Assembly (NCBI GenBank): GCA_014360195.1
Contig: JACIXY010000027.1
Location: 1-35,443, forward strand
DNA length: 35,443 nt
From: Bacillota bacterium
Lineage (GTDB): Bacteria > Bacillota > SHA-98 > UBA4971
Direction: 5' to 3'
Positions 24,570 to 33,760 of the stretch are shown piece by piece. The translations under genes were made by a program, and so were the position numbers. Below the pieces are notes generated by a model that searched no databases, was not told the DNA's origin, and saw only the letters and a program-made list of their open reading frames with translations. The stretch's first letter is position 1. Each line of letters begins with the position of its first letter.

Positions 24570-24857
24570 ATGCGGGATTACGAGGCCATGTTCATTATCA
24601 AGCCCGACCTGGAGGAAGAAGCCGTCAATGCCACGGTCGCGAAGTTCCAGGACCTCGTGACCGGCGGAGGTGGAACGGTACACAATGTGGACAGGTGGGG
24701 CAAGCGACGGCTCGCGTATGAGATCGCAGACTACACGGAGGGTATATACGTGGTTATGGACTTCTCCGCGGAGTCTGGCGTTGCTCGTGAGCTTGAACGG
24801 GTCTTTCGCATCACCGACGAGGTTATAAGGCATCTTATTGTGAGAAAGGGCGACTAG
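24570..24857 (+). CDS. rpsF: 30S ribosomal protein S6
   Basis: 95 aa. ATG 24570 follows GGGAGGTG by 7 bases and gives the canonical start MRDYEAMFIIKPDLEEE. The middle has VDRWGKRRLAYEI and the end FRITDEVIRHLIVRK, both typical of S6. S6 binds 16S rRNA with S18, whose gene is two positions downstream. First gene of the S6-SSB-S18 operon. Confidence 0.97.
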   Translation: MRDYEAMFIIKPDLEEEAVNATVAKFQDLVTGGGGTVHNVDRWGKRRLAYEIADYTEGIYVVMDFSAESGVARELERVFRITDEVIRHLIVRKGD

Positions 24858-24899
24858 CAACGAGCCCGGGCGCTGCCGGGGGCAGGGTGGTGTGCGACG

Positions 24900-25301
24900 G
24901 TGAATAAGGTCCTTCTTGTGGGGAGGCTGGCACAGCAGCCGGAGCTCCGCTACACCCAGAACGGAGTCGCCGTTGCCAGGTTTACGGTGGCGGTGAACCG
25001 CCCGTTCACCAACCAGCAGGGAGAGCGAGAAGCAGACTTCATAGACGTCGTGGTGTGGCGTGCCCAAGCAGAGAATTGCGCCAACTATCTCTCCAAGGGC
25101 AGGCTGGTCGGTGTGGAGGGGCGGCTACAAATCCGGTCGTACGAAACTGCCGAGGGACAGAAGCGCCGCGTGGCTGAGGTGGTCGCCGACAGGGTAGAGT
25201 TTCTCGACCGCAGTAAAGAGGGTGCGCAGGGCGGCCAGGAAATGCCGGGGCAGGGCTTTCCGGATGACGCGGCCGGCTCGGGCGACGACCTCCCGTTCTG
25301 A
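24900..25301 (+). CDS. ssb: Single-stranded DNA-binding protein
   Basis: 133 aa. The OB-fold is seen in [31 protein letters not shown] and [20 protein letters not shown]. The acidic tail ends DDLPF, the protein-interaction tip that recruits replication and repair factors. The linker is short, so the protein is smaller than the ~170 aa of many SSBs. Start GTG 24900. Middle gene of the rpsF operon. Confidence 0.97.
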   Translation: MNKVLLVGRLAQQPELRYTQNGVAVARFTVAVNRPFTNQQGEREADFIDVVVWRAQAENCANYLSKGRLVGVEGRLQIRSYETAEGQKRRVAEVVADRVEFLDRSKEGAQGGQEMPGQGFPDDAAGSGDDLPF

Positions 25302-25480
25302 CTCGCCGGATGATGAACGCACCGGGTGCGACTCCCGGGCTGAGGTCTCCCTGTCGTGAAGCCTGCTCAAAACGGGTGGGCAAGTCCAGTCCGAAAGGAG
25401 CGAAATCCTGGTCAGGGGGAGGCCGGCTCGCAAATCTGGCGCCTGCCAGGTATTGTGAGGTTCTTGAACCAGGAACTGAT

Positions 25481-25714
25481 ATGAGACGTGAAAAGGGGCG
25501 TAAGTCGAAGAAGCGCGTTTGCAGCTTCTGCGTGGATAAGATAGACGCTGTGGATTACAAAGACGTGGCGCGACTCCGCAGGTTCATCACGGAGAGGGGC
25601 AAGATCATCCCGCGCCGTATTTCGGGGAACTGCGCGAGGCACCAGCGCCAGGTCACAACCGCCATCAAGAGAGCCCGCCTTGTGGCGCTCCTGCCGTTCA
25701 CTGCTGAGCAGTAA
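25481..25714 (+). CDS. rpsR: 30S ribosomal protein S18
   Basis: 77 aa, standard. [38 protein letters not shown] and [14 protein letters not shown] are the family segments. The CSFC pair plus a later Cys suggest the zinc-binding C+ form. ATG 25481 has only a weak AGGAAC upstream, so translation may lean on the upstream gene, although the ssb-rpsR gap is unusually long at 179 bp. Confidence 0.97.
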   Translation: MRREKGRKSKKRVCSFCVDKIDAVDYKDVARLRRFITERGKIIPRRISGNCARHQRQVTTAIKRARLVALLPFTAEQ

Positions 25715-25752
25715 GCAGCGGAGTTTTGCGGGGGCGGACGCGTGTTTTGTCC

Positions 25753-25783
25753 AGCGGGAGGGGGGAAACCCCCTCCCGCTTTT
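25753..25783 (+). terminator. Intrinsic terminator after rpsR
   Basis: AGCGGGAGGGGG (25753-25764) and CCCCCTCCCGCT (25769-25780) form a perfect 12-bp stem with a GAAA tetraloop, followed by TTT. It ends the rpsF-ssb-rpsR transcript. Confidence 0.93.
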
Positions 25784-25932
25784 GGGGCAAGTTGTGGCAG
25801 CCGCTCTGGCGGCCGGCTTCCCAGTCATGGCAGCAATTGTTTGGGTGCCGCGTGAAGGAGAACCGCGGAAAACTAGAGAATAAGTGAGACGAACGCCGTG
25901 GCCTCATCGGGCAGAGGGGGGCAGGAGACCAT

Positions 25933-26280
25933 ATGGCTTTTGTGGAAGGCGCCGGAGCCAGGGAGCAGGAGACCATCTCCCGAGCGGACATCGCCCGCAA
26001 CCTCAAGACCATCGAGTGGCTCAAGACGGAGCTTGTGGTGAATATCGCATCCCTCTTCAAAGGGATGCTGAAAACGAGCGACGAGGCTTGCGCGGATTCT
26101 CTTGCAAACATCGTCGTGGGGTGCTACCTTCTTGGTAAGCGCCTCGGCCTCCCTCATTCGGCACTTGACGCTAGAATAAAAGAGAAGATCAAGGCCAACA
26201 TCGAGCAAAACCACGAGATCGAAACGTGGTATGGCGATTTCTCTGCTTTGAAGAGGTACCTGTCCGAGAGGAAGATGTGA
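25933..26280 (+). CDS. MazG-like family protein
   Basis: 115 aa, alpha-helical throughout. It matches the Bacillota MazG-like family (PF12643-type), typified by the start RADIARNLKTIEWLKTELV, the central FKGMLKTSDEACADSLANIV and the ending NHEIETWYGDFSALKRYL. True MazG enzymes hydrolyse nucleoside triphosphates, but the EExxE metal motif is not evident, so activity is unproven. Start ATG 25933 after GCAGGAGA. It lies between rpsR and yybS, a common location. Confidence 0.82.
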   Translation: MAFVEGAGAREQETISRADIARNLKTIEWLKTELVVNIASLFKGMLKTSDEACADSLANIVVGCYLLGKRLGLPHSALDARIKEKIKANIEQNHEIETWYGDFSALKRYLSERKM

Positions 26281-26284
26281 GGGA

Positions 26285-27241
26285 ATGCCCCGTTCTATGG
26301 CCACCAGGACCCTGGTGGAAAGCGCTCTTCTCGTTGCAATAGCCACCGTGTTCTGCGTTCTTGACGCTTATGTGCCGGTCTTCGCCTTGGTGTACCCGCT
26401 GCCCATTGTGGTGCTGGTGGTGAGGCACGGCGTGAAGGCGGGAGCGTGGGCCACCGTGGTGACCATCGCCGCCACGAGCATGATCGTGGGCCCCCTTCAG
26501 GGGCTGACGGTCTTGGCGAAGGTGGGTATAATAGGCATCACGCTTGCCTGGTGTATCAGAAGGCGGTTTGCGCCTCTGCGCACGCTGCTCTTGACCAGCG
26601 TCGCGGTGGCGGTTTCAATGGTATTCATATTCGGGCTCGGCGCCTGGCTCGGCGGGTTCAGCCTCGCGGCAATTGAAGAAACGCTTCGGAAAAGCATGAG
26701 CTCCGCAACGCAGTTCTATCGGAGCCTTGGAGTGCCGGAGGCGCAGCTTCAGCAGGCACAGACTCAGATGTCGCAGCTCATCGAGACCGCCAAGATCATC
26801 CTGCCGGCGTCGCTTGTCATGGCTGTCGTAGGTGTGGCCGGGGTCAATTACCTTCTCGCACGGCTCGTCCTGGGCAAGCTGGGATACAAGATGGAGGAGA
26901 TACCGCCCTTCGCCAGGTGGAGGGTTTCATGGCCTTTCGGGTGGGGGTACGTCGTCGGCCTGGTCCTCTCCGTGGTCGGCGAGGCTAGAGGGATGCCCCT
27001 CGTCTGGAAAGCCGGAGCCAACCTTTTGTCAGTGTTCGGCGCCCTCTTCCTCGTGCAGGGTATGGCGCTGTGCTGGTACTTCATGAACCGATACCATCTG
27101 AATGTCGCGGTGAGGGTTCTCCTGGGTGTGTTTGCGTTTCTGAACCCGATCGTCTTGCAGATAGTGTCCTGGGTAGGCTTGTTCGACGCGTGGCTCGACT
27201 TTCGCAAGCTTTCTCTGGAAAGCGGGGGGAAGATAACATGA
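26285..27241 (+). CDS. DUF2232 integral membrane protein (YybS-like)
   Basis: 318 aa with about eight hydrophobic segments and a soluble, Gln-rich stretch at about 135-165 (LQQAQTQMSQLIET). It corresponds to YybS, which precedes gdpP and rplI in Bacillus. Function unknown; some members are annotated as energy-coupling-factor-like membrane components. ATG 26285 lies 4 bases after the mazG-like stop, with ATG 26297 as an alternative. Its stop overlaps the rplI start, so here it is directly coupled to ribosomal protein L9. Confidence 0.87.
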   Translation: MPRSMATRTLVESALLVAIATVFCVLDAYVPVFALVYPLPIVVLVVRHGVKAGAWATVVTIAATSMIVGPLQGLTVLAKVGIIGITLAWCIRRRFAPLRTLLLTSVAVAVSMVFIFGLGAWLGGFSLAAIEETLRKSMSSATQFYRSLGVPEAQLQQAQTQMSQLIETAKIILPASLVMAVVGVAGVNYLLARLVLGKLGYKMEEIPPFARWRVSWPFGWGYVVGLVLSVVGEARGMPLVWKAGANLLSVFGALFLVQGMALCWYFMNRYHLNVAVRVLLGVFAFLNPIVLQIVSWVGLFDAWLDFRKLSLESGGKIT

Positions 27242-27705
27242 AAGTGATCCTGAAGCAAGATGTCAAAGGGCTTGGGCGCGAGGGCGACACCGTAAAGGTG
27301 GCCGACGGCTATGCTCGAAACTACCTTATCCCCCGGGGGCTTGCGATCGAGGCGTCCGAGCGGAACCTCAGGGTCCTTCAGGCGGAAAAGGTCGCCATGG
27401 AAAGGAAGGCCGACAAGGAACTTGCGCTCGCCCGAAGGCTTGCGCAAGAGCTTGCGTCGGGCGGCATCACGATCCGCCGGAAGAGTGGCGAAGGAGGTCG
27501 CCTATTCGGGTCGGTCACGGCCAGGGATATTGCCGAAGCCATCAGAGAGGTGCTTGGCGTTGAGATCGATAGACGGAAGATCGAGCTCCCCGATCCCATC
27601 AAGGCGGTGGGCTCGTATACGATCCCGATAAGGCTCCACGCGCAAGTGACCGCGAGAGTGGTGGTCGATGTGGAGCCGCAGTCGGAAGGGGACCAGGGTG
27701 GATGA
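27238..27705 (+). CDS. rplI: 50S ribosomal protein L9
   Basis: 155 aa. MKVILKQDVKGLGREGDTVK plus VADGYARNYLIPRGLA is the canonical N-domain; a central helix follows. The C-domain has SGEGGRLFGSVTARDIAEAI. A charged C-terminal tail (EPQSEGDQGG) makes it slightly longer than usual. ATG 27238 overlaps the yybS stop, and the rplI stop overlaps the lonC start. The gdpP gene usually found between yybS and rplI is missing. Confidence 0.97.
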   Translation: MKVILKQDVKGLGREGDTVKVADGYARNYLIPRGLAIEASERNLRVLQAEKVAMERKADKELALARRLAQELASGGITIRRKSGEGGRLFGSVTARDIAEAIREVLGVEIDRRKIELPDPIKAVGSYTIPIRLHAQVTARVVVDVEPQSEGDQGG

Positions 27706-29723
27706 ACGGCATCATAGCAAGGATATTCAAGGGATTCGGCGCACAGCCGGCGGTATCCGGGAGCGCCGAGGACGAACTGCAGAGGCAGGTCTCAGCGCTC
27801 ATGGGCGTTCTTGCCCACATCTACGGCGCTGACAAGCTGGTGCTGAAGGCGGGGAAGCTGGAAGCGCTGGAGCTTATGAAGTCCGAGGCTTTGCGTGACC
27901 GGGTGATCGCCCTCGAGCGGCTGGTGTTCGACGACCCGACCATCGAGGAGATCCCCCCTGGCAAAGACATACGTGACGTGATAAGCGAAGTCGAGGACGA
28001 GATTGCGGACATCCTCGCCAGGCGTGAGGTGGAGGGAAGGCTCGAAAAGCGCATCGCCGAGCGAATGCGCAAGAAGCACGAGGAATACGTGCGCGAGGTG
28101 AAGATGCAGATCCTCAAGGAGGAGGGCCCGGCCGACAATGCGCACACGCTGAAGAAATACGCGGAGCTTGAGAAGCTTGAGGCGAGAAAGCTCGCGAGGT
28201 CGGCCATGGAGCTATTGAGGCCCCGCCGCCTGTGCGAGGTGGTCGGTCAGGAGCGCGCGATCCAGGCTCTTCTCTCCAAGATCGCGTCGCCATTCCCGCA
28301 ACACGTGATACTGTACGGTCCTCCAGGGGTAGGTAAGACGACCGTGGCACGGCTGGTCCTGGAGGAGGCCAAGAAGCTCAAGTTTACGCCCTTTGCCAGG
28401 AATGCGAAGTTCGTCGAGGTGGATGGGGCGACCCTCCGCTGGGACCCGCGCGAGGTCACCAACCCCCTCCTGGGGTCGGTGCATGATCCGATTTACCAGG
28501 GGGCAAGGCGGGACCTTGCCGAGACCGGCGTGCCCGAACCGAAACTGGGTCTTGTCACCGAGGCTCACGGCGGCGTGCTCTTCATTGACGAGATAGGAGA
28601 GATGGACCCCATCCTTCTGAACAAACTCCTGAAGGTCCTCGAGGACAAGCGGGTGTACTTCGACTCGTCGTACTATGACCCGGCGGACCCCCACGTGCCG
28701 AAGTACATCAAGAAGCTCTTCGAGGACGGCGCCCCGGCCGACTTCGTCCTCATCGGCGCGACGACCCGCGATCCCTCGACTATAAACCCGGCCATCAGGT
28801 CCAGGACAGCCGAGGTGTACTTCGAGCCGCTGACCTGCGCTCACATCAAGCAGATCGTGGAAGACGCGGCGCGCCGCATGAAGGTCAGGCTTGAACCGGG
28901 GGTTTCGGACATAATCAGCGACTACACAATCGAAGGGCGGAAGGCCACGGCCATCCTGGCCGACGCGATGGGCCTTGCAGTGTACCGCTCCGGCGAGAGG
29001 CCGCGCAGGCTTACGGTCACGAAGGAGCACGTGCTGGAGGTCATCCGAAGCGCCCGAATGTCTCCGTACGTCCTCGTGAAAGCCCAGGACCGCGCCGAGG
29101 TGGGGCATGTTTTCGGCCTCGGGGTGAGCGATTTCGTGGGCACCGTCATCGAGATGGAGGCCATAGCCTTCCCTGCCCGGGAGAGCGGTAAAGGCATGAT
29201 CAGGTTTAACGACACAGCGGGAAGCATGGCGAAGGATTCGGTGTTCAACGCGGCGTCGGTCTTCAGGAAGGTCACCGGGAGGGATCTTGCGGACTACGAC
29301 GTCCACGTGAACGTGGTGGGCGGCGGGCTCATAGATGGGCCGTCCGCGGGGAGCGCAATACTGGTTGCCATCCTCAGCGCCGTCACAGGAACGCCCGTGA
29401 GACAGGACGTGGCAATCACGGGCGAGATATCCATCCAGGGCAGGGTGAAGGGCGTCGGCGGCGTGTTCGAGAAGATCTACGGTGCGCGGCAAGCCGGCAT
29501 GAAAAAGGTCATCGTTCCCCTGGAGAACGCAAAAGACGTCCCCCCTGACCTGCGGGGGATTGAAGTGGTGCCGGTCGAGCGAATCGAGGATGTGCTCGCG
29601 CACGTTTTCGAGGGCGGCACGTTCAGGAGCTCTGGCTGGTGCGAGAGCGAGAGCAAGCTCGCACAGGATATCGACGCACAGGATATCAACAAGGGATCTG
29701 ACCCTGTGGCGGTAAGTTCGTAA
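27702..29723 (+). CDS. lonC: ATP-dependent protease, LonC family
   Basis: 673 aa. It lacks the large Lon N-domain but has an N-terminal helical segment (about 1-165, with a charged coiled coil at 100-150). An AAA+ module follows with Walker A GPPGVGKT (K212) and Walker B GGVLFIDEIGEMD, then a C-terminal Lon protease domain with S548 (DGPSAGSA) and K591 (GGVFEKI). LonC is the third Lon type of Bacillota, and in some organisms its AAA+ part is ATPase-inactive. A small in-frame duplication gives AQDIDAQDIN near the end. Start ATG 27702 overlaps the rplI stop. Confidence 0.93.
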   Translation: MNGIIARIFKGFGAQPAVSGSAEDELQRQVSALMGVLAHIYGADKLVLKAGKLEALELMKSEALRDRVIALERLVFDDPTIEEIPPGKDIRDVISEVEDEIADILARREVEGRLEKRIAERMRKKHEEYVREVKMQILKEEGPADNAHTLKKYAELEKLEARKLARSAMELLRPRRLCEVVGQERAIQALLSKIASPFPQHVILYGPPGVGKTTVARLVLEEAKKLKFTPFARNAKFVEVDGATLRWDPREVTNPLLGSVHDPIYQGARRDLAETGVPEPKLGLVTEAHGGVLFIDEIGEMDPILLNKLLKVLEDKRVYFDSSYYDPADPHVPKYIKKLFEDGAPADFVLIGATTRDPSTINPAIRSRTAEVYFEPLTCAHIKQIVEDAARRMKVRLEPGVSDIISDYTIEGRKATAILADAMGLAVYRSGERPRRLTVTKEHVLEVIRSARMSPYVLVKAQDRAEVGHVFGLGVSDFVGTVIEMEAIAFPARESGKGMIRFNDTAGSMAKDSVFNAASVFRKVTGRDLADYDVHVNVVGGGLIDGPSAGSAILVAILSAVTGTPVRQDVAITGEISIQGRVKGVGGVFEKIYGARQAGMKKVIVPLENAKDVPPDLRGIEVVPVERIEDVLAHVFEGGTFRSSGWCESESKLAQDIDAQDINKGSDPVAVSS

Positions 29724-30109
29724 GTTCGCACCGGCTTATGAGCGCCGAATTTCACGGAGGCACGCCGCAGGTGCGCGGTCTGTGCACGTTGCAGCGGGCC
29801 AACGGCATGGTTGTTTGCCCCGGCGGGGACGGGCCGGGACGGGACGGACGGGCCCTGCTCGGCCCCATCTGGGGACGAGCCCGGGGCCATATTGTCGCCC
29901 GAATTGTGGCAATAATATTACTTGGGAAGTTTGCGTCGGGGCACCGCCTGCTTCCAGAGCCAAACTGGGGTCCACGAGTCCGCACCAGTGTCCCAGTGGT
30001 TTCCCCTTAATTGCTGGAACCAGGTTCACCAGTCGGTTGAGCCGGGCGGCGCCTGGCACCATCGAAGCACGGAAACACTCAGGTTCCGTATACAGGGGGT
30101 ACGAGGCGC
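29724..30109 (+). other. lonC-dnaB intergenic region
   Basis: About 390 bp with no credible gene. A GC-rich stretch (29820-29880) has repeated GGGACGG and GGGCC. An AT-rich run, AATAATATTACTT near 29909-29921, could supply a -10 (TATTAC) 18 bp after TTGTCG at about 29891, a weak promoter candidate for dnaB. Confidence 0.4.
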
Positions 30110-31456
30110 ATGGAGGCAGCAGTTGGGCTGGAGCGAGTCCCGCCTCAGAATACCGAGGCGGAGCAGGCAACTATTGGCTCCATGCTTCTTGAGAAAGATG
30201 CCATCGTCAAGGCTCTTGACATCGTCAGCGCAGAAGACTTCTACAAGGACGCGCACAGGGTCATTTTCGAAACCATAGTCAGCATGTACGATAAGGGAGA
30301 GCCCATCGACCTCGTGACGGTCACCGAGCAACTGCGCAGGCATGGGGCCCTCGAGCGGGTCGGAGGGATACCGTACATAACGACGCTGGCGAGTGTGGTG
30401 CCGACTGCGGCAAACGTCGAGTACTACGCCAGAATCGTGAAGGAAAAGTCCCTGTACCGGGCGCTCGTCAAGGCGGGCACGGCTATAGCTTCCCTTGGCT
30501 ACGAGGGCACGGAAGATGTCGAGCTTGCCCTGGACCAGGCCGAGCAAATGATCTTCTCCTTGTCGCAGCAGCGCGGCAGGCAGGGTGTCGCAGACATAAA
30601 GGCTGTCCTGGTTGATACATTTGAGCGCATCGAGAAGCTGTACGAAAGCAAGGGGAGGGTCACAGGGATCCCGACAGGGTTTACGGACCTCGACGCCATG
30701 CTCACGGGGCTGCAACCCTCGGATCTCATCATCATAGCGGCGAGGCCGTCCATGGGGAAAACCAGCTTCGCCTTGAACATCGCAGCGCACGCCGCGTTGA
30801 ACGAGAAGATACCTGTGATCATCTTCAGCCTGGAGATGTCCCGCGAACAACTGGCGATGCGCCTTCTGTCCGCTGAGGCGAAGGTAGACGGGCAGAGGTT
30901 GCGCAGGGGGCAACTCGTGGACGAAGACTGGAAGCGACTGTCATACGGCCTGGGCCGGCTCAGTGAGGCGCCCATCTTCATCGACGACAGCCCCTCCCTG
31001 ACGGCTCTCGACATCAGGGCCAAATCACGGAGACTCAAGGCTGAGCACGGCCTGGGGCTCGTGGTCATAGACTACCTGCAGCTCATCCAGGGGCGCGGCC
31101 GTGCCGAGAGCAGACAGCAAGAGATTGCGGAGATCACGCGGTCGCTGAAATCTCTCGCGCGGGAACTGAAGGTGCCGGTGGTTGCCCTCGCCCAGCTTAG
31201 CCGGGCGGTGGAGGTGGCAGCGGAGCGGCGACCTCTGCTCAGCCACCTCAAGGAGAGCGGGGAGATCGAAACTTCTGCCGACGTGGTGGCGTTCATCTAT
31301 CGGGAGGACTACTACAACAAGAACACGCAGAAAAAGAACATCGCCGAGATCATCGTGGCCAAGCAGCGGAACGGCCCGACGGGGTCCGTCGAGCTCATGT
31401 GGCACAAGGAGTATACCCGCTTCGAGAACCTCGAACGCTTCCGGAAGGTGCAATAA
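30110..31456 (+). CDS. dnaB: Replicative DNA helicase
   Basis: Hexameric 5'-3' helicase of the replication fork (called DnaC in Bacillus). 448 aa. The N-terminal primase-binding domain opens VPPQNTEAEQATIGSMLLEK. The RecA-like domain has Walker A ARPSMGKT (K217), FSLEMSREQLAMRLL, Walker B VVIDYLQLIQG and the C-terminal KQRNGPTGSVEL. The arginine-containing loop reads SHLKESGEIETSADVV, close to the usual SDLRESGAIEQDAD. Start ATG 30110. Its position before purA matches Bacillus synteny. Confidence 0.97.
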   Translation: MEAAVGLERVPPQNTEAEQATIGSMLLEKDAIVKALDIVSAEDFYKDAHRVIFETIVSMYDKGEPIDLVTVTEQLRRHGALERVGGIPYITTLASVVPTAANVEYYARIVKEKSLYRALVKAGTAIASLGYEGTEDVELALDQAEQMIFSLSQQRGRQGVADIKAVLVDTFERIEKLYESKGRVTGIPTGFTDLDAMLTGLQPSDLIIIAARPSMGKTSFALNIAAHAALNEKIPVIIFSLEMSREQLAMRLLSAEAKVDGQRLRRGQLVDEDWKRLSYGLGRLSEAPIFIDDSPSLTALDIRAKSRRLKAEHGLGLVVIDYLQLIQGRGRAESRQQEIAEITRSLKSLARELKVPVVALAQLSRAVEVAAERRPLLSHLKESGEIETSADVVAFIYREDYYNKNTQKKNIAEIIVAKQRNGPTGSVELMWHKEYTRFENLERFRKVQ

Positions 31457-31570
31457 CCCTCTGCCGTCCCATGCGGCTCAGGCCCCCGGGTTCGGCTCGG
31501 ATCGCAGCGGATCGCGGGGTCTTTCGCGCCGGAGCGGCCCCGGGGTATCTGACGGGCGCCCGATGTGTTG

Positions 31571-31599
31571 TTGACACGACCCTTCTGCTTTGATATCAT
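31571..31599 (+). promoter_or_regulatory. SigA-type promoter of purA
   Basis: A perfect TTGACA (31571-31576) and TATCAT (31594-31599), spaced by 17 bp, lie 113 bases upstream of the purA start. The 100-nt leader holds CCGACGAGGCC-like repeats (AGGCCGACGAGGCC, AACGAAGCC), but no known riboswitch or clear PurR box was seen. Confidence 0.85.
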
Positions 31600-31711
31600 A
31601 CCCGGCGTGCGCGAGGGAAAACCTAACAGAACAGGCAACAGGCCGACGAGGCCCTAAGCCAACGAAGCCTTAAGCGGAGCCTGTGAAGAGCGATCGAGGG
31701 AGGTGGGCTTC

Positions 31712-32995
31712 GTGCCCGCAGTAGCCATCGTGGGAGCCCAATGGGGCGACGAAGGAAAAGGAAAAGTCACCGACCTGCTCGCTGGCCGCGCGCATGTGGT
31801 CGCGCGCTACTCGGGAGGTAACAACGCTGGCCACACGGTGCAGATCGGCAATGAGGTCTTCAAGCTGAAGCTCATACCTTCAGGCATTTTCTACCCGGGA
31901 AAGGTCAACGTCATCGGCAACGGGGTGGTTGTTGACCCCGCCTGGCTGGTGGAAGAGATGGACTACCTGGAGGGGAAGGGCATCAGCCTCGACGGCCTTC
32001 GGATCAGCGAGAAGGCTCATGTCATCATGCCCTACCACATCCTCATCGAGAAACTCGAGGAAGAGGAGAAAGGCGCGGCGCGCATAGGGGCAACGGGCAG
32101 AGGCATCGGGCCCACCTATACCGACAAGGTCGCAAGGCTTGGTATAAGGATCGTGGATCTCGTCGACCGCGATGCGCTGTCAGCAAGGCTTGATGTGGTG
32201 CTCCCCATTAAGAACAGGGTTATCGAGCGGGTATATGGAGCCAAGGGCTTCGCCAAAGACGAGCTCATGGACTGGGCCGCAAAGCTCGCCGGGCGCATCA
32301 GGCCTCATGTTACCGATACTTCAGCGCTGCTGAACGAGGCCATTGACAGCGGCAAGAACGTGCTCTTCGAGGGCGCCCAGGGCACGATGCTCGACGTGGA
32401 TCACGGCACATACCCGTTTGTGACCTCATCGTCGCCCACCGCCGGTGGCATTGCGCCTGGCACGGGGGTCGGCCCGAGGAAGATCACGAAGGTCATCGGG
32501 GTTACGAAGGCGTACACTAGCCGGGTCGGCGCCGGCCCCATGCCCACGGAGCTCAAAGATGAAACAGGCGACAGGATCCGCGAGCGTGGGCAGGAGTACG
32601 GCACGGTCACGGGGCGGCCGAGGCGCTGCGGCTGGTTTGACGCTGTCATCGTACGGCACGCTGTGCGCGTGAACGGCCTTGATGGCATCGCCGTTACGCA
32701 CCTCGACACCCTTTCGGGCTTTCCGACGGTGCGGGTGTGCACGGCGTACAGGCACAGAGGCCAGATTCTGCACGACTTCCCTGCGAACCAGGCCGTGTTT
32801 GCTGAGTGCGAGCCTGTCTACGAGGAGCTTCCCGGATGGCCCGAGGGCTCGTGTGCGGTCGAGAAATACGAACACCTCCCGGCGAACGCCAAAGCTTACC
32901 TGACCCGCATGACCGAGCTGGTGGGCGCGCCGATCCTGATCGTCTCGACCGGCAGGGAGAGGATGCAGACCCTCGTTCTCGGTGAGGTCTTTTAG
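31712..32995 (+). CDS. purA: Adenylosuccinate synthetase
   Basis: Joins IMP and aspartate with GTP in the first step to AMP. 427 aa, standard. GTG 31712 gives MPAVAIVGAQWGDEGKGK and has GGGAGGTG 6 bases upstream; GTG 31703 overlaps that site. Key segments are the P-loop GDEGKGK, YSGGNNAGHTV, GATGRGIGPTYTDK, LFEGAQGTMLDVDHGTYPFV and the late TGRPRRCGWFD. A 31-bp segment of the 3' end recurs downstream (see 33074). Confidence 0.97.
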   Translation: MPAVAIVGAQWGDEGKGKVTDLLAGRAHVVARYSGGNNAGHTVQIGNEVFKLKLIPSGIFYPGKVNVIGNGVVVDPAWLVEEMDYLEGKGISLDGLRISEKAHVIMPYHILIEKLEEEEKGAARIGATGRGIGPTYTDKVARLGIRIVDLVDRDALSARLDVVLPIKNRVIERVYGAKGFAKDELMDWAAKLAGRIRPHVTDTSALLNEAIDSGKNVLFEGAQGTMLDVDHGTYPFVTSSSPTAGGIAPGTGVGPRKITKVIGVTKAYTSRVGAGPMPTELKDETGDRIRERGQEYGTVTGRPRRCGWFDAVIVRHAVRVNGLDGIAVTHLDTLSGFPTVRVCTAYRHRGQILHDFPANQAVFAECEPVYEELPGWPEGSCAVEKYEHLPANAKAYLTRMTELVGAPILIVSTGRERMQTLVLGEVF

Positions 32996-33073
32996 CGCGG
33001 CGCCGGGCTCGGCTCGGGACCCGTGCGCACTGTCGAGCAAAGGTGAGCCGACGCAAGCCCCGCCCTTGGGGAA

Positions 33074-33127
33074 GGAGAGGACCCAGACCCTCGTTCTCGG
33101 TAAGACATCTCGTTCTCGGTAAGACAT
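33074..33127 (+). repeat. Duplicated purA tail and 19-bp tandem repeat
   Basis: Bases 33074-33104 match 32955-32985 (the end of purA) at 28 of 31 positions, sharing CAGACCCTCGTTCTCGGT. CTCGTTCTCGGTAAGACAT is then perfectly repeated at 33090-33108 and 33109-33127. It looks like a local duplication followed by tandem slippage in the purA downstream region. Confidence 0.85.
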
Positions 33128-33265
33128 TCTGAGGGGTAACGGGTAAAGGAGCGCGGGAATCTGGTCCGCGGCCGGGCCTGCGGACAGGCGGGGCGCCGCA
33201 GCCGCTGAGACCAGCCGCGCGGCGCCCGGCGCACGGCACCCTGGCAACCTGAGTCCTCCCCCGGC

Positions 33266-33760
33266 TTACGGCTGGCCTGCCCGTCGGATCCCAAGAGCTT
33301 TCTCCAGGTCTATGGCGTGGTTCTGCTCGACCACGACAATGTTGCGAATCTTCTGCGCCGAGTCGTACAGGCCCACGGCCTCGAGCTGCTGGATGCGTGT
33401 GAGATACCGGCCTATGGCCTCGTACTCGGCCTGGAGGTCCTGGGCGATCATCGTCGCGTTCTCGAGCGATGTCGCGCGTTCGGCAACCTGCACGGTGGGA
33501 ATGCCGCCGAGGTACTGAATCAGGTCGGTCAGTATGACGCTGTGTTCGTGCTCGTCCTGCGCATGCTGCAACTCCTCCTCGATCACAGCCACATACTCCG
33601 GCCCGGTGAGCATACTCGCGTGCTGGATGTACTGTATCATGGCGGCGTATTCCCACATGAGGTCGAGGTTGAGTCCAGCAAGGATCTCATCCCGGTCCCG
33701 CGGTGGGATCCTGTACGGTGGCTGCAGATATGCGCGGTCCCCGCGTTCCTCATCAGCCAT
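33266..33760 (-). CDS. Ferritin-like / bacterioferritin-type diiron protein
   Basis: 164 aa, four-helix bundle. The iron ligands are suggested by E37 (MWEYAAM), the ExxH motif in EEELQHAQDEHEH, the E-rich DLQAEYEAIGRY of the third helix, and a second ExxH in VVEQNHAIDL. This is the ferritin/rubrerythrin pattern. The N-terminal ~20 residues are Pro/Arg-rich. The reverse-strand start ATG 33760 follows AGGAGGTGA. Likely involved in iron storage or oxidative stress; no rubredoxin domain is present. It stands alone, convergent with purA. Confidence 0.85.
   Translation of the reverse strand: MADEERGDRAYLQPPYRIPPRDRDEILAGLNLDLMWEYAAMIQYIQHASMLTGPEYVAVIEEELQHAQDEHEHSVILTDLIQYLGGIPTVQVAERATSLENATMIAQDLQAEYEAIGRYLTRIQQLEAVGLYDSAQKIRNIVVVEQNHAIDLEKALGIRRAGQP

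Noticed and set aside
25865-25890. GGAAAACTAGAGAATAAGTGAG as a possible decayed repeat end
   Set aside because: It resembles the B-type arm GGAAAACGAGAGAAAAC and the tip TAAGTGAG, but is too short and lacks the inner arm.
28212-29603. 463-aa reverse ORF over lonC
   Set aside because: Antisense shadow of lonC with low-complexity His/Arg/Asp composition.
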